The position numbers were made by a program, and so were the translations under genes. This document shows positions 33,401 through 42,309 of a stretch of DNA of 52,214 nucleotides, one piece after another. Source of the DNA: a virus; IMG/VR virus record IMGVR_UViG_3300031972_002079, positions 1 through 52,214 of that record; one strand, written 5' to 3'. Position 1 is the stretch's first letter, and every line of letters starts with the position of its first letter. The notes beneath the pieces were generated by a model, which made no database searches, was not told the origin of the DNA, and saw only the letters and a list, made by a program, of their open reading frames with translations.

Positions 33401-36331
33401 CAAATCGTTGAAGAATTTGATAATCTAAAGTATCTACCTGATATTGAGAGATATTATCCTCAGTTAGATAGAGACAACGTTCTTGCAAACCCATTAGCAG
33501 CTAAGTCTTTTGCAAAGAGATCACCAATTGGTGATGTTGCAGTTGACGATCCAGAAAATAGTATCACTAGAGAAAGTATTGACAAAGTTTCTAGAGTTAT
33601 TGGATATGGTAGAACAGTTGTTGGTTTTGAAAGAAATGATATTGTCGGTATTGTAACTGTAACTCTAGATCGTCCACATGGTTTCTCTGGTATTGTAACT
33701 TATTCAACACTAACTGGTGGTAGTGGATTCACTGAAGGTGATTACTACAACGTCAAGTTGTTGAATAATGGTACTTCCGACTGGGATGGTGGTACAGCTA
33801 GAGTCACTGTTGGATCAGGTGGTGCTGTAGAGAATGTTCAAATAATTAATCCTGGTTCTGGTTATGGTGCAGAAACTTTAGATCTAGATGGATTTACTGG
33901 TGCTGAAGTCGCATTCACAACTGCTGGAATCTCCACATTCATCAATAATTCAGTTCAACTAACTGGTATTGGTAGCACTGCAACAAATGCTTATCGTGTT
34001 CTTGGAACTCCAGATAAGAATAAAGTTTCCTTTGCTGTAACAGCAGGAGATCCAAATCCTGTTAATGATCAATACTTGGTTGATTGTGGCCGTTCAATTG
34101 GTATTAAGACTATTAGTGCAGTTACTGCCAATGTTCAAACGATTGAAACAAATGAAGCACACGGTTTAGTTTCTGGTGGTAGTTTCAATATCGTTGATAC
34201 TAACAACAATAGTTTCCATGGATTTACTGTCCTAGAAAGAGTTGGTATTCTTACGTTTACTGTTGATGGATCTAATCCTATTACACAAACATCACCATCA
34301 TTCTTACTACCAACAATTTATGATGCAAAAGGTGGGTCAATTGATGCTGATACTGAATCTATTGGTTCTAGGGTAACATCAATCTTCCTACATGATGATG
34401 CAATTCTTGGTAATGATTTAGGAAGTGCAGAAGTAGATAATAAAGTTATTCTACAACTTTCAAACTCTGGTATAGGAACAGCAGAGAGATTCCCAATCGG
34501 ATCTTATATTCAGGTTGGATCTGAGATCATGAGAATCGCAGACTCAACCCTATCTGGATCTTCTAACAATGAACTTACTGTAATCAGAGGATATTTAGCT
34601 TCTCAGACTGCAACTCATCAAGAGGGCTCAAGAGTTAGTAGAATCAATGTTAGAGGAATGGAACTTCGTAGACCTTCAATTCTAAGAGGTTCTGGTCATA
34701 CTTTTGAATATCTAGGTTATGGTCCTGGTAACTACTCAACTGGTCTACCACAGGTTCAAAATATTACATTAACTGGAAGAGAAGAGTTCCTAACACAATC
34801 TCAGAAGAGATCTGGTGGTGTGGTTGTATACACCGCTATGAATAATGATGGTGACTTCTTCATTGGTAACAAGATTATCAACCCATCTACTGGTGAAGAA
34901 ACAACATTTGATGCCCCAATTCCATCAATTAGAGGTGAAGATACTTCAGTTCTATCTGTTATCTTTGATGAAGTTACTGTTAGACAGAGATTACTTGTTG
35001 AGGGTGGCCCATCTAAGACACTATTGTCTCAGTTTGATGGACCTCTAAGAGTTAATAATGTTGTTAATATTTCTGGTAATACTAAGATTGATGCAAACCT
35101 TGAAGTTACTGGAAGATTCAAATCTAGTGGTAGTGCAGATATTCAGGGTGCCCTAAATGTTGCTGGTGTTGGTACATTCTCTGGTAAGATTGAAGGTGAT
35201 GCTGGTATTGATGCTGCTGACATAAGAATTGGTGTTGGAGCATCTACTGCTAGAATTGAGTCACTTGATAGTGAGAATCTGGTTCTCAAGAGTGCTACAA
35301 CCAATGTCATGGTTGAGGACAATCTTAATGTTGATGGAAACATCACATGTGACAGAATTGAGGCTGATAACATCATCCCGATCGGTGGAATCATTCCATG
35401 GTCAGGAACATCATCAAACTATCCAAGCACTGGATGGCTTGTTTGTGATGGATCAGCAGTTAGTCAGACAACATATGCTGGACTATACGACATTCTTACG
35501 GATGGCGGAACTGTATTCCCATACGGAGCAAATCCCGATGGATCAACATTCCTAATTCCAGACTTAAGAGATAGATTCCTTGTAACTGCTGGCACTACAT
35601 ATAATCGTGGTGGTACTGGTGGACAAAAGGATAACAGCGTAATTGATCATACTCATACAGTTACTAATGATCCAGTAGCATCTCACGCTCACAATATTGG
35701 TAATGAAGCTGCTCACACTCACCCATCCAGATCAGTTGATGCTCACGATCACAACATTGATCCGATCGGAGCTCACTCACACACCGTAAACCCAGTAGGT
35801 AGTCACGGTCACCCATCTAGAGGTAATAACGCACCACACTCACACACCGTTAACCCTGGTGGTGGTCATGGACACCCATCTAGATCTGCTAATGCTCCAC
35901 ACTCTCACCAAGTTCGTCGTTTCAATAGAGGTAGGGGCCAATATTTCCAGGGTAGAAGTGATTCCCGAGTTAGTAATCCAGCATTCAACACCTTACCAAC
36001 TACTGGTAATAATGCCCCACACTCACATACCGTAAACCCAGTTGGTAACCACGGTCACCCATCTAGAGGTGCTAATGCTCCTCATAGTCATACTGTTAAT
36101 CCTGGTGGTGGTCACACACACCCATCTAGATCAGCTGGTGGTCACACTCATAATGCTGATCCAGGTGGAGCTCACTCACACACCGTTAATCCTGGTGGTA
36201 GTCACGCACACCCAATCGGAACCAATGGTGGACATACTCACCCTGCCACAGCTGACCCCGCTGGTGTATCTGGAGTCAATAGAAATCTACCTCCTTACTT
36301 TGGTCTTTTCTATATTATCAAGGCCCTATAA
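30461..36331 (+). CDS. Large tail fibre/baseplate protein with collar domain and histidine-rich tip
   Basis: 1956 aa, the largest gene here. The N-terminal ~250 residues (LYVNPNDIGATDSIENQG, SLSQPFKTVQRALLESARF, TILLFPGVHFIDNRPGF) look like a pectate-lyase-type beta-helix found in cyanophage structural proteins. Long beta repeats follow. Near residue 1642 a phage tail collar domain starts (GGIIPWSG, GWLVCDG, IPDLRDRFLV). Residues 1730-1929 hold 17 HxH motifs spaced about 10 residues, interrupted once by a 35-residue insert. In T4 gp37 such motifs bind iron at the receptor-binding tip. Likely the host-recognition fibre. Confidence 0.85.
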   Translation: MPLSKLQNFIKNTEGKILYVNPNDIGATDSIENQGNSLSQPFKTVQRALLESARFSYVRGNDNDLFDRTTILLFPGVHFIDNRPGFKIKDDNGIAKAISPAGTETLAQSTLTLSLSSVFDLGVEDNMLYKFNDHRGGVILPRGTAIVGFDLRKTKIKPLYVPNPTDDAAPDTSLIRLTGTCYFRDFTFFDGDLNSQVYTDPSDFSAINKSTPTFSHHKLTCFGFADGVNTVDGTGLTDLDMYYSKLSNAFNEASGRNIDQKFPAEPLGFSKSRVEWEIVGAFQADPISIRTIQAGDGVTPSTLITVETNNPHKLTVGTPVKVRGVTPADYNVSTFVTSVTDATTFGYLLADAEPTLLATGNVSGATVTIETDTVTGASPYVFNVSLRSVFGMNGMLADGATASGFKSMVVAQFTAVSLQKDDRAFVKYNPVSRTYDGISITKVTGSQLATESSSTNSNTVYHLDSRAIYRKGWETSHIKMINDSIIQVVSVFAIGFNGHFLCESGGDASITNSNSNFGQIALISDGFKAEAFTKDDQGYVTGIIAPQTVPQSESNIDLFTLDVDKTKQVGINSHLYLFGFTDQDNPPAIISQGYRIGARKNDKLFVNLTSGAGTTAYSAPILITDNIIGAATTIATGLGSKERITKIVGLDAEGRFSCQVNHNLVTGEKVRIISEDGDLPENLVEDRIYYAITDGINLALFRVASTSSDALRGEAITVYGGTGLRVESRISDKAANEIGCPVLFDTNQNNWFIHCKEDNDIYTEIVARGVTGIGAQTSETFIKRLSDNRSIGDKVYKLRYFVPKESTIGRDPVNGFILQDSNNTSSRNDQDFTISSIDTSDFEFDRNPRYISTCATSGSTVTVRVDKPHDLFVGDIINILDVQSTTNTAGIAKSGFNGKFTVTGILDDLTFTHGTTDIDNIGRSTGDFTSDMNTRTQLMARYQRVDNNRNVSLYRSEIIQQHNPGISDGIYHFNILCADNQIVEEFDNLKYLPDIERYYPQLDRDNVLANPLAAKSFAKRSPIGDVAVDDPENSITRESIDKVSRVIGYGRTVVGFERNDIVGIVTVTLDRPHGFSGIVTYSTLTGGSGFTEGDYYNVKLLNNGTSDWDGGTARVTVGSGGAVENVQIINPGSGYGAETLDLDGFTGAEVAFTTAGISTFINNSVQLTGIGSTATNAYRVLGTPDKNKVSFAVTAGDPNPVNDQYLVDCGRSIGIKTISAVTANVQTIETNEAHGLVSGGSFNIVDTNNNSFHGFTVLERVGILTFTVDGSNPITQTSPSFLLPTIYDAKGGSIDADTESIGSRVTSIFLHDDAILGNDLGSAEVDNKVILQLSNSGIGTAERFPIGSYIQVGSEIMRIADSTLSGSSNNELTVIRGYLASQTATHQEGSRVSRINVRGMELRRPSILRGSGHTFEYLGYGPGNYSTGLPQVQNITLTGREEFLTQSQKRSGGVVVYTAMNNDGDFFIGNKIINPSTGEETTFDAPIPSIRGEDTSVLSVIFDEVTVRQRLLVEGGPSKTLLSQFDGPLRVNNVVNISGNTKIDANLEVTGRFKSSGSADIQGALNVAGVGTFSGKIEGDAGIDAADIRIGVGASTARIESLDSENLVLKSATTNVMVEDNLNVDGNITCDRIEADNIIPIGGIIPWSGTSSNYPSTGWLVCDGSAVSQTTYAGLYDILTDGGTVFPYGANPDGSTFLIPDLRDRFLVTAGTTYNRGGTGGQKDNSVIDHTHTVTNDPVASHAHNIGNEAAHTHPSRSVDAHDHNIDPIGAHSHTVNPVGSHGHPSRGNNAPHSHTVNPGGGHGHPSRSANAPHSHQVRRFNRGRGQYFQGRSDSRVSNPAFNTLPTTGNNAPHSHTVNPVGNHGHPSRGANAPHSHTVNPGGGHTHPSRSAGGHTHNADPGGAHSHTVNPGGSHAHPIGTNGGHTHPATADPAGVSGVNRNLPPYFGLFYIIKAL
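35648..36241 (+). repeat. HxH repeat region in the fibre tip
   Basis: About 30-bp imperfect units encoding alternating HSHTVNP and HGHPSRG-type segments; 17 HxH motifs in total. An unrelated stretch (Arg/Gly-rich, GRGQYFQGR) splits it. Confidence 0.9.
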
Positions 36332-36338
36332 CTAAATA
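36332..36338 (+). promoter_or_regulatory. Late promoter motif CTAAATA
   Basis: Directly after the fibre stop and 18 bases before the next structural ATG. Confidence 0.75.
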
Positions 36339-36356
36339 CATAAAAACACCATATCG

Positions 36357-38696
36357 ATGGCAAATTTTAAGAAAGTATTTAATTTTAGGGAAGGTGTTCA
36401 AGTTGATGACCAAACATTTGTCGTCAATGGTTCCCTAGTTGGTATCGGAACCTCCATTCCGACAAAATTTTTAGATGTTAGATCAGAATCAGCATTTAGC
36501 GGACTAAGTACGTTTACTGAAGTTCGTGTTACTGCTGGTGCATCTTTTGAAACTGGAGTTGGTAAAAGTGTAGTTGTTGGTAATTTTGAATTCAATCAAG
36601 GTATCGTAACTTCATTTACTGGAGTTGTTACCTATTTTGGTGATGGTTCTCAACTATCAGATCTTCCAACTTCACAGTGGGTAGATGTAGACACTGGTAT
36701 TGGTGTTTCTAGTGTTTACAATGGTGGATTTGTAGGAATTAGTACACTTAATCCACAATATCAGCTACAAGTTGGTGGAAATCCTGAGCAGGGTAGTGAC
36801 GGATTCGCTGTAAATCTTGGAAATGTATATGTTTCTGGTGCAATGACTGCATTCAGATTCGTTGGAGATGGTGCTCTCCTTGTAGATTTAAACGCTAGTG
36901 AGCTCACTTCTGGTATTGTAACTCAAGCAAGAATACCAAGATTAGAACTAGATAAGATACCTCTGATTCCAGACTATAAATTAGAGCAAAATTTACAAAT
37001 TAGTGGAATCTTAACGGCTCAGGGTGGATTCATTGGTAGTGTTACTGGAGATATTGAGGGTGATATTATTTCACCTGGATTCTCAACATTCACTGATGCT
37101 GAGGTAACTGGATCATTAACCGCTGTTGCGTCTACTGCTTTAAGTTTACAGGGAACTCCAGATATTAGAGTTGGTTTCGTATCTGCAAATACTATTGATG
37201 CTGGTATTGCACTTACTGTTACTAGAGCGGATGTAACTGGTGATATTAGTGTTGGTATATTAACAGTTGTCAATGGTAATGTTAAGGTTGGTGCCGAAGG
37301 TATCGAGTTTAATGTAACTGATGGAAAGATTGGTATTGGTACAACAGTAGCAGAAACTTCAGAAGTTGTTATTCTTGGTGCAGAAAATGCAAGACTAGAA
37401 GTTGTAACCGAGAGAGGATATTCTGCACTTAATATTGGTGGAGATCTTGGAATTGGTGTTAGTAGTGTAGAACTGAGATATTTTGATCAAGATCTATCTC
37501 TATCAAATTATGCTGATGGAGATTTCATTTACCACGTTGGTAACGCTTCCACATCTTTTAATGGCAACTTTAGATGGTTGCAAGGTACTTCTGATGCTGA
37601 GATAATGACCCTCACGAAGGGGGGATTCTTGGGTATTGGTGTTAGCAATCCTGGTGCAAATTTACAAGTTACTGGTATAACAACTCTGAATAGCACGTTG
37701 TTTGTTCAACAGGCAGCAGAGTTTGCTGACGATGTTGTAATGTATCAAGGCTTATCATATTACTCAACGTCTGGAATTGCAACAGCATTCGACTTAAATA
37801 TCCTGAATGATATTACAGTTAATGCTAATGCGTTCTTTAATGGGGTAATTTTTCTACCAGAAAACACAGTTATTAATAACACAAGTGGAATCAGTACATT
37901 CAATGATCTGAATATTACTGGAGCATTAATTATAGATAATGATTTTAATTATCTTACACAAAGTGGAATCACCACGGTTAATGATTTCACTGTAAATGGT
38001 ATTTTAAGGGCAGCAGATGCAGATATTACAATCAATATTTCATCTGGAATCAGTACAATAGCTAATCTGAATGTTGCTGGTATATCTACATTTGGTGGTA
38101 TAGCTACATTTTCTGCTGAAACTGAACATTTTGGTGATATTATTTTTAGATTGAATGAGTCAGGTGATTCACCAGCAATTATTGGAACTGGTGCAACAAT
38201 AACAATCAATACTCAGAACATTGACATATCTGATGAGGTAACAATTGCAGGAGCTGTAACACTTGCATCAACTCTTGAAGTTGCTGGGCCTTCTATATTC
38301 AGTGTAGATACCAACTTAAGAACCAATACTGGAGTTAGTACATTCAATGATATCACCGTCACTGGTATAGCATCTGTCAGCAGAATAAATGGACCCGTAT
38401 TTTTCGATGAACCTGACGGTTTTGATGGTGTAGGTCTCAGCACGTTTAATACTGATCTTTGCATTGGCGGTTATCTAACAGTTGGATTAGCTGATACTGC
38501 AAGAAGTGTTCTCGATGCTGGTTCTTCTCCGTCATCGTTTGCCATTCTTCCAAATGTTGATGGAGATACCGTCTCTGGAATTTCAACAATATATACTATT
38601 GATCAACCTTATGCAGGTGCAATGCTTTATAATTCAACACTTAATAAAATGCAATTCTTTAATGGAACTGCATGGGAAACTATCACTAGTTCATAA
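36357..38696 (+). CDS. Tail fibre-like structural protein
   Basis: 779 aa. N-terminus FKKVFNFREGVQVDDQTFVV-NGSLVGIGTS and repeated short beta motifs (GISTF, VTGI, GIGT) give a fibrous fold typical of cyanophage fibres. The C-terminal end (AGAMLYNSTLNKMQFFNGTAWETI) is a common phage fibre ending. Its own CTAAATA box suggests separate late expression. Confidence 0.78.
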   Translation: MANFKKVFNFREGVQVDDQTFVVNGSLVGIGTSIPTKFLDVRSESAFSGLSTFTEVRVTAGASFETGVGKSVVVGNFEFNQGIVTSFTGVVTYFGDGSQLSDLPTSQWVDVDTGIGVSSVYNGGFVGISTLNPQYQLQVGGNPEQGSDGFAVNLGNVYVSGAMTAFRFVGDGALLVDLNASELTSGIVTQARIPRLELDKIPLIPDYKLEQNLQISGILTAQGGFIGSVTGDIEGDIISPGFSTFTDAEVTGSLTAVASTALSLQGTPDIRVGFVSANTIDAGIALTVTRADVTGDISVGILTVVNGNVKVGAEGIEFNVTDGKIGIGTTVAETSEVVILGAENARLEVVTERGYSALNIGGDLGIGVSSVELRYFDQDLSLSNYADGDFIYHVGNASTSFNGNFRWLQGTSDAEIMTLTKGGFLGIGVSNPGANLQVTGITTLNSTLFVQQAAEFADDVVMYQGLSYYSTSGIATAFDLNILNDITVNANAFFNGVIFLPENTVINNTSGISTFNDLNITGALIIDNDFNYLTQSGITTVNDFTVNGILRAADADITINISSGISTIANLNVAGISTFGGIATFSAETEHFGDIIFRLNESGDSPAIIGTGATITINTQNIDISDEVTIAGAVTLASTLEVAGPSIFSVDTNLRTNTGVSTFNDITVTGIASVSRINGPVFFDEPDGFDGVGLSTFNTDLCIGGYLTVGLADTARSVLDAGSSPSSFAILPNVDGDTVSGISTIYTIDQPYAGAMLYNSTLNKMQFFNGTAWETITSS

Positions 38697-38700
38697 GAAC

Positions 38701-38729
38701 TTGACAAGACCTTGAAATATGTGTATAAT
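38701..38729 (+). promoter_or_regulatory. Consensus sigma70-type promoter starting the early region
   Basis: TTGACA (38701-38706), 17 bp, TATAAT (38724-38729), four bases after the fibre stop. Marks the change from late structural to early genes. Confidence 0.9.
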
Positions 38730-38765
38730 CTGGCTTGTCCAGGATGATATGAGTCACTAGGCTTT

Positions 38766-39245
38766 ATGAAGACTATTGAAAGACATTGTTATGATGGAAA
38801 TAAAATAACAGAGACCAGGGTTCTAGAGTTTGAGCCCTGGTCTTTTTATGACATTGAAGAAGTAATGAGTCTTATTCAAAAAGAACTCACTGTAGATCTT
38901 TTGAAGGGAAAGAGATTGATGTATCCTGCTGATAAAGGAGTCAATCGATTCTATGGTCATTGCTATCATTCAACGCAGGCATTATGTTTTCTTATCGATA
39001 GTGATAAGTTAGTATCATATAGTGGTGTAGATTATCGTAATGAAAAACACTGGTGGGTACAATATGGTGAGACTGTATATGATTGTACGGCAGAACAATA
39101 CTGGTCAGTGAAAGAAAATCCACCATATGATGTAGGAAAGAAAACTAAATGGTATGGGTGGAAAGGCAGGCCACAACAGGTATCTCTTGAGTTATGCAAG
39201 AGGGTTCTTGGAGTGAGACTCAAAAAAGATTGGATAAAAGGTTGA
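38766..39245 (+). CDS. Possible papain/transglutaminase-like protein
   Basis: 159 aa. Order GHCYHSTQAL (Cys), RNEKHWWVQYGETVYDCTAEQY (His then Asp) fits a Cys-His-Asp triad of papain-fold enzymes or their peptidase relatives. Family not named with certainty. Driven by a consensus early promoter, so a role in host takeover is possible. Its stop overlaps the next promoter. Confidence 0.65.
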   Translation: MKTIERHCYDGNKITETRVLEFEPWSFYDIEEVMSLIQKELTVDLLKGKRLMYPADKGVNRFYGHCYHSTQALCFLIDSDKLVSYSGVDYRNEKHWWVQYGETVYDCTAEQYWSVKENPPYDVGKKTKWYGWKGRPQQVSLELCKRVLGVRLKKDWIKG

Positions 39246-39270
39246 CAGGTGGGGCGATCTAACCTATATT
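39242..39270 (+). promoter_or_regulatory. Sigma70-type promoter
   Basis: TTGACA (39242-39247) overlapping the preceding TGA stop, 17 bp, TATATT (39265-39270). Drives the 387-aa gene. Confidence 0.82.
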
Positions 39271-39280
39271 AGCCAAGTGA

Positions 39281-39304
39281 TCGGGACAGGAGTTCAACTC
39301 CCGA
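39281..39304 (+). promoter_or_regulatory. Leader hairpin with an alternative fold
   Basis: TCGGGA (39281-39286) pairs with TCCCGA (39299-39304); inside, GGAGTT and AACTCC around one base form a competing stem. Lies in the 5' leader of the next gene. It looks like a T arm but no cloverleaf forms. Confidence 0.45.
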
Positions 39305-39330
39305 GGTCATACGTTCTTTAAATTCATTAA

Positions 39331-40494
39331 ATGAATCCTACTATCAACATCTCTGTAGAAGTTCTTGCCATGTGGCAAAAAGTTCTTCTTACCTGTAACA
39401 ATCCACTCGGTTTAACCGAAGAAATGTTGCAAGAATCTTTAGAGACTGCACCACCTAAAGACTACACTGATGCTCGTTTCATGGGACGTTATATCATCCC
39501 ACGTCAGTTTGTTCGTTATGATGAAGCACAACAGCCTCGTGATAAGAACAATGACTCTGAGCACGTTAATAACCTAACCAACAACTTTAATACTGTTGGT
39601 TATCGTAAGGAATCTCAACCTCCTATTGCTTGCTTTGATTCACAAAGCACCAGTATCTACTCACTAAAAGCACAATCTGGTTATAATCGTGATGGTGCCT
39701 TGAACAATCTAGGTCAAGAGTGTTACATCTTTGACATTTATGAGTATGAAAATGAGTATGCTGAAGTGGTTGCTCGTAATGTAAGCAATCACCACAGCAA
39801 TCCTCAGATGGATCAAAAGATCCCTGATTATGTAAAAGAGGTTGTCAACGCTAAAGAGCGTGGTCTAATTGAGAATGTTCAAGATTCTATTGATGCCTTT
39901 GTTGAAGTTATTGCTGCTGATCGTACTGTAACGCAACGTAGCAAGATTAAGAAGGCTTCCTATAGTGAGTGTGAAGTTTTCAGTAACTTCCGCACTTATA
40001 ATTCTACTGGGCATGGCAAGAACACCTTGAATGGTTTCATTGCTTCTCAAAATCTTTGTAGACAAGGTATTGAAGGTCGCTCTAAAGAGGAGATTCAGGC
40101 ACAGGGTTATATTGTATATTGCTCTGGTTCTGGTAACAACAAGTCTGTATGGGCTCGTGCTATTAGTAACTCTGTCAAGTATGGTGTACCCGTCTATGTG
40201 ATAGGATACTCTCAGAATCGTGTAGACGATCTTGAAGAGTTTCGTGGTAAGTTCATTGCTGATTGGAATGAACAGAAAGAGACTTGGGTGAAGTTTGCCA
40301 TGAGTATCTTTGATGATTGTGGTGAGTTTGATGAATCTCGTATTCAAGTCAAGTTGGCTGGATTCAAGGCGCAGTATATCAAACCCGATCCTAATGATAA
40401 GGGTCGTCCTACTGAACAGAACATCGTCAATATGTACGGTAATTCTATTCAGTTTAGATCCAATGCTGATTGCCTCACTCTGACTCAACCCTGA
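39331..40494 (+). CDS. Conserved phage protein, possible ParB/sulfiredoxin-like fold
   Basis: 387 aa. MGRYIIPRQFVRYDEAQQPR followed by EHVNNLTNNFNTVGY and PPIACFD has the rhythm of ParB-like N-terminal domains (parameter list, helix, 'P-I' strand), but key residues were not verified. The C-terminal half is unrecognised. Followed by a terminator. Soluble, early-expressed. Confidence 0.55.
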   Translation: MNPTINISVEVLAMWQKVLLTCNNPLGLTEEMLQESLETAPPKDYTDARFMGRYIIPRQFVRYDEAQQPRDKNNDSEHVNNLTNNFNTVGYRKESQPPIACFDSQSTSIYSLKAQSGYNRDGALNNLGQECYIFDIYEYENEYAEVVARNVSNHHSNPQMDQKIPDYVKEVVNAKERGLIENVQDSIDAFVEVIAADRTVTQRSKIKKASYSECEVFSNFRTYNSTGHGKNTLNGFIASQNLCRQGIEGRSKEEIQAQGYIVYCSGSGNNKSVWARAISNSVKYGVPVYVIGYSQNRVDDLEEFRGKFIADWNEQKETWVKFAMSIFDDCGEFDESRIQVKLAGFKAQYIKPDPNDKGRPTEQNIVNMYGNSIQFRSNADCLTLTQP

Positions 40495-40521
40495 GTCCAT
40501 GTGACAATCTGCAAACTGGTT

Positions 40522-40557
40522 GGGGGCCCTTCACAGGGGCCCCTTTTCTGCTATAAT
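40522..40557 (+). promoter_or_regulatory. Composite terminator and promoter
   Basis: Hairpin GGGGGCCCT (40522-40530) / AGGGGCCCC (40535-40543) with one mismatch, then TTTT. The loop and closing pair read TTCACA (40530-40535), 16 bp before TATAAT (40552-40557). Ends the upstream transcript and starts the helicase one. Confidence 0.72.
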
Positions 40558-40579
40558 ATCTATATCAACGCAAGAGAGC

Positions 40580-41758
40580 ATGACCACCACCCTTCGCCCA
40601 CACCAGCACAAAGCACTGAATGCGATGCTGGCATATGACAAGGGTCAGGTTATCATCCCCACGGGTGGTGGTAAAACAATGTGCATGATTCACGATATTG
40701 TTGAGAATCAGAAGTATATTGATAATGGTTCTACTATTGTTGTTGTTGCTCCTCGTATTCTTTTGGCAGAGCAACTCTGCAAAGAGTTTCTTGAGGTAAT
40801 TGATACTACTCACACTCATGTGATGCATGTTCATAGTGGTGATATTGAGTATTTCAGTAGCACCAAACCAGAAAAGATTGCACTGTTCAACAACACTGCA
40901 AGAGCTGCTGGTGAGAATGTTATCATCTTCACTACATATCATTCATTACATCGTCTTGTAGAGGCAGACATTGAAGTCAATACGATTTACTTTGATGAAG
41001 CACATAACTCGGTTCAGCGTAACTTTTTCCCTGCTACGGAGCACTTTTCTGCTGATGCTGATCGCTGCTACTTCTTCACTGCTACTCCTAAGCATTCTCT
41101 TACTGTTTTCAAACCAGGAATGAACGATCCTGAAGTTTATGGTCAGGTAATTTGTAATGTTCCTGCACCAAAACTGGTTGAGGAAGGTTACATTCTTCCT
41201 CCTAAGGTTGTTGTTCATCAATTGCCTCAGGGTGATTTCAAACTATCTGACGACAAGAATCTGTTAGATACGATTGATGCAAACTCACTCAACAAAATTC
41301 TGATTGCAGCACGTTCTACCAAACAGATTCTTCGTCTCATCGGTCAATCTGATTTCACGATGCAACTTCAGCAACGTGGCTATAACTGGATGTATATCAC
41401 TAGCAAGACTGGTGCTATCATCAACGGCAAGAAAGTATCCCGTGAGGTATTCTTCAAGACTCTTAATCAGTGGGGAATGGATGACACTCGTTTTATCGTA
41501 ATGCATCACTCTATCCTGTCTGAGGGTATCAATGTCAAGGGACTTGAAGCAGTTCTATTCATGCGTAATATGGACTTTATCGGCATCAGTCAGTCAATCG
41601 GGCGTGTAATACGTCTAGGAGGCGCTGAGAAGACTTTTGGTCTAGTATGTGTGCCAGTGTTTGATAAGGTGGGCCTTAGCACTGCAAGGAGCGTTGAGGC
41701 GGTTGTAAATACAGTATTCAATGAAGGGCAACCCGCTGTTTCTGTGGTGCGCCGCTAA
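40580..41758 (+). CDS. Superfamily 2 DEAH-type helicase
   Basis: 392 aa. Motif I PTGGGKT (about 27-33), Ia VVAPRILLAEQ, motif II FDEAHNS (about 137), motif III FTATP, and motif VI QSIGRVIRLG: a complete SF2 helicase core, small compared with T4 UvsW (about 500 aa). Could act in recombination, branch migration or RNA unwinding. ATG at 40580 lies a short distance from the composite promoter. Confidence 0.92.
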   Translation: MTTTLRPHQHKALNAMLAYDKGQVIIPTGGGKTMCMIHDIVENQKYIDNGSTIVVVAPRILLAEQLCKEFLEVIDTTHTHVMHVHSGDIEYFSSTKPEKIALFNNTARAAGENVIIFTTYHSLHRLVEADIEVNTIYFDEAHNSVQRNFFPATEHFSADADRCYFFTATPKHSLTVFKPGMNDPEVYGQVICNVPAPKLVEEGYILPPKVVVHQLPQGDFKLSDDKNLLDTIDANSLNKILIAARSTKQILRLIGQSDFTMQLQQRGYNWMYITSKTGAIINGKKVSREVFFKTLNQWGMDDTRFIVMHHSILSEGINVKGLEAVLFMRNMDFIGISQSIGRVIRLGGAEKTFGLVCVPVFDKVGLSTARSVEAVVNTVFNEGQPAVSVVRR

Positions 41759-42141
41759 TGCTATCAGATAATATTTACGATCTGGTGATTGAGACCGCTA
41801 AATCTTCATCGTCTAAAAAGCAAGTAGGAGCCATTCTTCTCAACAAAAATAGGGTGCTTTGTACTGCAACTAACCTTGAATCAAAAACACATCCAATACA
41901 AGCCAAGTTTGCCGAACGTGTTGGATTGCATCAGAAAATTTATCTTCATGCTGAGATCGCCGCTTTAATTAAATGTAAAGAGGATGCAGATACAATAGTT
42001 GTGGCAAGGTTGGGTGGTCATAATCATGATGAACTTCGTATGGCAAAACCCTGTCCTATATGTGCATTAGCACTCAAAGAAGCTGGTGTGGGCAACATAC
42101 ATTACACAACTAACAATGGATTCTTTTACGAATATAAATAA
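41758..42141 (+). CDS. Cytidine/deoxycytidylate deaminase-like protein
   Basis: 127 aa. Zinc site LHAEIAALIKC (His and catalytic Glu) and KPCPICALAL (PCxxC) of the deaminase superfamily. Possibly dCMP deaminase feeding thyX with dUMP, or a tRNA/nucleoside deaminase. Start overlaps the helicase stop by one base. Confidence 0.87.
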   Translation: MLSDNIYDLVIETAKSSSSKKQVGAILLNKNRVLCTATNLESKTHPIQAKFAERVGLHQKIYLHAEIAALIKCKEDADTIVVARLGGHNHDELRMAKPCPICALALKEAGVGNIHYTTNNGFFYEYK

Positions 42142-42164
42142 TTTCTGAAATAAGATTTCACCAT

Positions 42165-42299
42165 ATGAAATTCATTAAGTATGTGCCAGTTTTAGTTTTC
42201 TTTGGACTTTTGGGTGCTGGTATTCAACATGGACAAATGCACCTATATAACTCATCAATGCCGCATGTCCATGCAAATGGAGTAGTGCATATTCATTAA
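42165..42299 (+). CDS. 44-aa membrane protein with His-rich tail
   Basis: One hydrophobic span (VPVLVFFGLLGAGI) followed by a tail with seven His (HGQMH, MPHVHANG, HIH) that may bind metal. Fills an otherwise empty 160-base gap. Confidence 0.6.
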   Translation: MKFIKYVPVLVFFGLLGAGIQHGQMHLYNSSMPHVHANGVVHIH

Positions 42300-42309
42300 T
42301 TTTGATTTT

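Noticed and set aside
39251-39320. Possible tRNA gene near the promoter at 39242
   Set aside because: GAGTTCAACTC looks like a T arm, but no acceptor, D or anticodon stems can be formed; treated as a leader hairpin.
39865-40500. 211-aa minus-strand ORF opposite the 387-aa gene
   Set aside because: Mirror of the coding frame; no promoter or ribosome-binding site and no recognisable protein.
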